From: Methylotenera sp. UBA6020
GTDB lineage: Bacteria; Pseudomonadota; Gammaproteobacteria; Burkholderiales; Methylophilaceae
Reading direction: 5' to 3'
Assembly: GCA_002429455.1 (NCBI GenBank)
Contig: DIZU01000090.1
Coordinates: 4,177 to 9,447, forward strand
DNA length: 5,271 nucleotides
Positions 4,514-5,271 of the stretch are shown here, one piece after another; positions within the stretch are counted from its first letter, which is position 1, and each line of letters starts with the position of its first letter. The notes beneath the pieces were generated by a model. The model was not told where the DNA came from. It made no database searches and worked only from the letters and a program-made list of their open reading frames with translations. A program made the position numbers and the translations under genes.

Positions 4514-5271
4514 TTAGGTGAACGATGCCTGCTGGATGTCAGCGGCGAAGTCGTGCTTGAAATGCTCATGCTTGAAATCCAAACGCTGCGCAATCTGATT
4601 TAAGGCGGTAGAAGCAGTGGCCAACGGGAATGCATCAATCACCGAACGGCCCAGTTTAGCGGCACGGCTCAGGTGATCGTCGCTAGGAATCGCACCAAAG
4701 AACTCCAGCTCGATTTGCATGAAGCGTCTGGCCACCTGCGAGATGTTGCGAAACACAATCTGTGCCTGCGCGTCGGTCGCATCATCGACGATGATGCCGA
4801 AGGAACGCCGGCCCAGCTCACTGCAAACCTGCTTGATCAAGGTGTAAGCCTGTTTGATCGACTCCGGCTGACGGCTAAGCTGGATCAGGATTTCGCTGTC
4901 ATTGAGCGTTTGCAACGGCAGCACATGGTTTTTAGTCAGCGTGGCATCCACCAGGACAATCTCATACTGGCGCGCCAGTTCCTCAAAAATACGGTTGAGC
5001 TGCTCAGCCGTCTGGTGATCCAGCGGCGCACCGGCCTGCTGTTTTGGCAGCAGCTTGGCCACCGCAAAGCCCGGGCTGGAACTTTTAATGGCCTCCGGCA
5101 AGGCCGCCGTTGCGTTGGCAACATCCAGCAGTGCCGGCAGCTGGTCAATGCCATAGCTGGCTTCACGCGACTTCTGCGAGGCATGCACAATCAATACGTC
5201 ACTGCCCTGGCTGTGGATGGAAGCCGCCAGGTTGGTCATCATGCGTGGCTGATCGGAGGTGGCTGCGGCAG
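4514..5271 (-). CDS. flhG: FlhG/FleN-like MinD-family flagellar regulator, 5'-partial, degenerate P-loop
   Basis: The frame stays open to the window edge, so the true start lies outside and about 251 codons are visible. The C-terminal half has the FlhG pattern: YEIVLVDAT (Walker-B-like strand), ILIQLSRQPESIKQAYTLIKQ (the PEPTSITDAYALIK region of FlhG), then FFGAIPSDDHLSRAAKLGRSVIDAFP. The family controls flagellar number and placement with FlhF at the inner membrane. The oddity is the nucleotide site. The segment before NLAAS, where FlhG has GKGGVGKT, reads AAATSDQPRMMT, with Gln at the expected Lys position. The later VLIVDA strand reads VLIVHA, so its Asp is His. ATP binding may therefore be lost. 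An internal ATG at 5242 would give 242 residues but would cut into the fold, so it is unlikely to be the start. No fliA follows; the next gene on this strand is cyc2. Base composition is visibly richer in G+C than the cytochrome operon. Confidence 0.75.
   Translation of the reverse strand, partial: AAATSDQPRMMTNLAASIHSQGSDVLIVHASQKSREASYGIDQLPALLDVANATAALPEAIKSSSPGFAVAKLLPKQQAGAPLDHQTAEQLNRIFEELARQYEIVLVDATLTKNHVLPLQTLNDSEILIQLSRQPESIKQAYTLIKQVCSELGRRSFGIIVDDATDAQAQIVFRNISQVARRFMQIELEFFGAIPSDDHLSRAAKLGRSVIDAFPLATASTALNQIAQRLDFKHEHFKHDFAADIQQASFT

Overview
The window looks like a chromosomal segment of a Gram-negative, motile bacterium, most likely a betaproteobacterium. A Nitrosomonadales-type genome (iron-oxidising Gallionellaceae or methylotrophic Methylophilaceae relatives) is a guess from overall gene character, not a demonstrated placement. 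The clues are Sec signal peptides, an outer-membrane beta-barrel ending in Phe, c-type cytochromes, an FNR-type operator and an FlhG-like flagellar regulator. No tRNA, rRNA, CRISPR array or intact mobile element was seen.

Layout, left to right. (1) Positions 53-1351, plus strand: gabT, a complete PLP-dependent 4-aminobutyrate aminotransferase. (2) 1352-1448: a convergent intergenic gap with two mutually exclusive hairpins. (3) 1449-1895, minus strand: a small secreted protein with a carboxypeptidase-regulatory/transthyretin-like fold. (4) 1896-2282: a 387-base gap without a protein gene. It holds a cluster of inverted repeats at 2053-2178 that resembles a small structured RNA on the plus strand. 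(5) 4253 down to 2283, minus strand: a two-gene operon with an 18-base gap. The first gene encodes a Cyc2-type fused cytochrome-porin (one CXXCH heme site followed by an outer-membrane barrel). The second encodes a diheme cytochrome c4-type protein resembling Cyc1. (6) 4254-4513: the operon's promoter region, with a perfect FNR/ANR-type box and twin GTTAAC elements. (7) 4514 to the window edge, minus strand: the C-terminal part of an FlhG/FleN-like MinD-family protein that appears to have lost its P-loop; its start lies outside the window.

The most notable unit is the cyc2-c4 operon. In Acidithiobacillus ferrooxidans, Cyc2 takes electrons from Fe(II) at the cell surface and passes them to the diheme c4 cytochrome Cyc1; those two genes are adjacent and in the same order. 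The same pairing here suggests an electron-uptake path across the outer membrane to the periplasm, probably under oxygen-responsive control through the FNR-type site. The substrate is inferred: Cyc2-like proteins also occur in organisms not known to oxidise iron. The other genes (gabT, the secreted small protein, flhG) look functionally unrelated to this operon.
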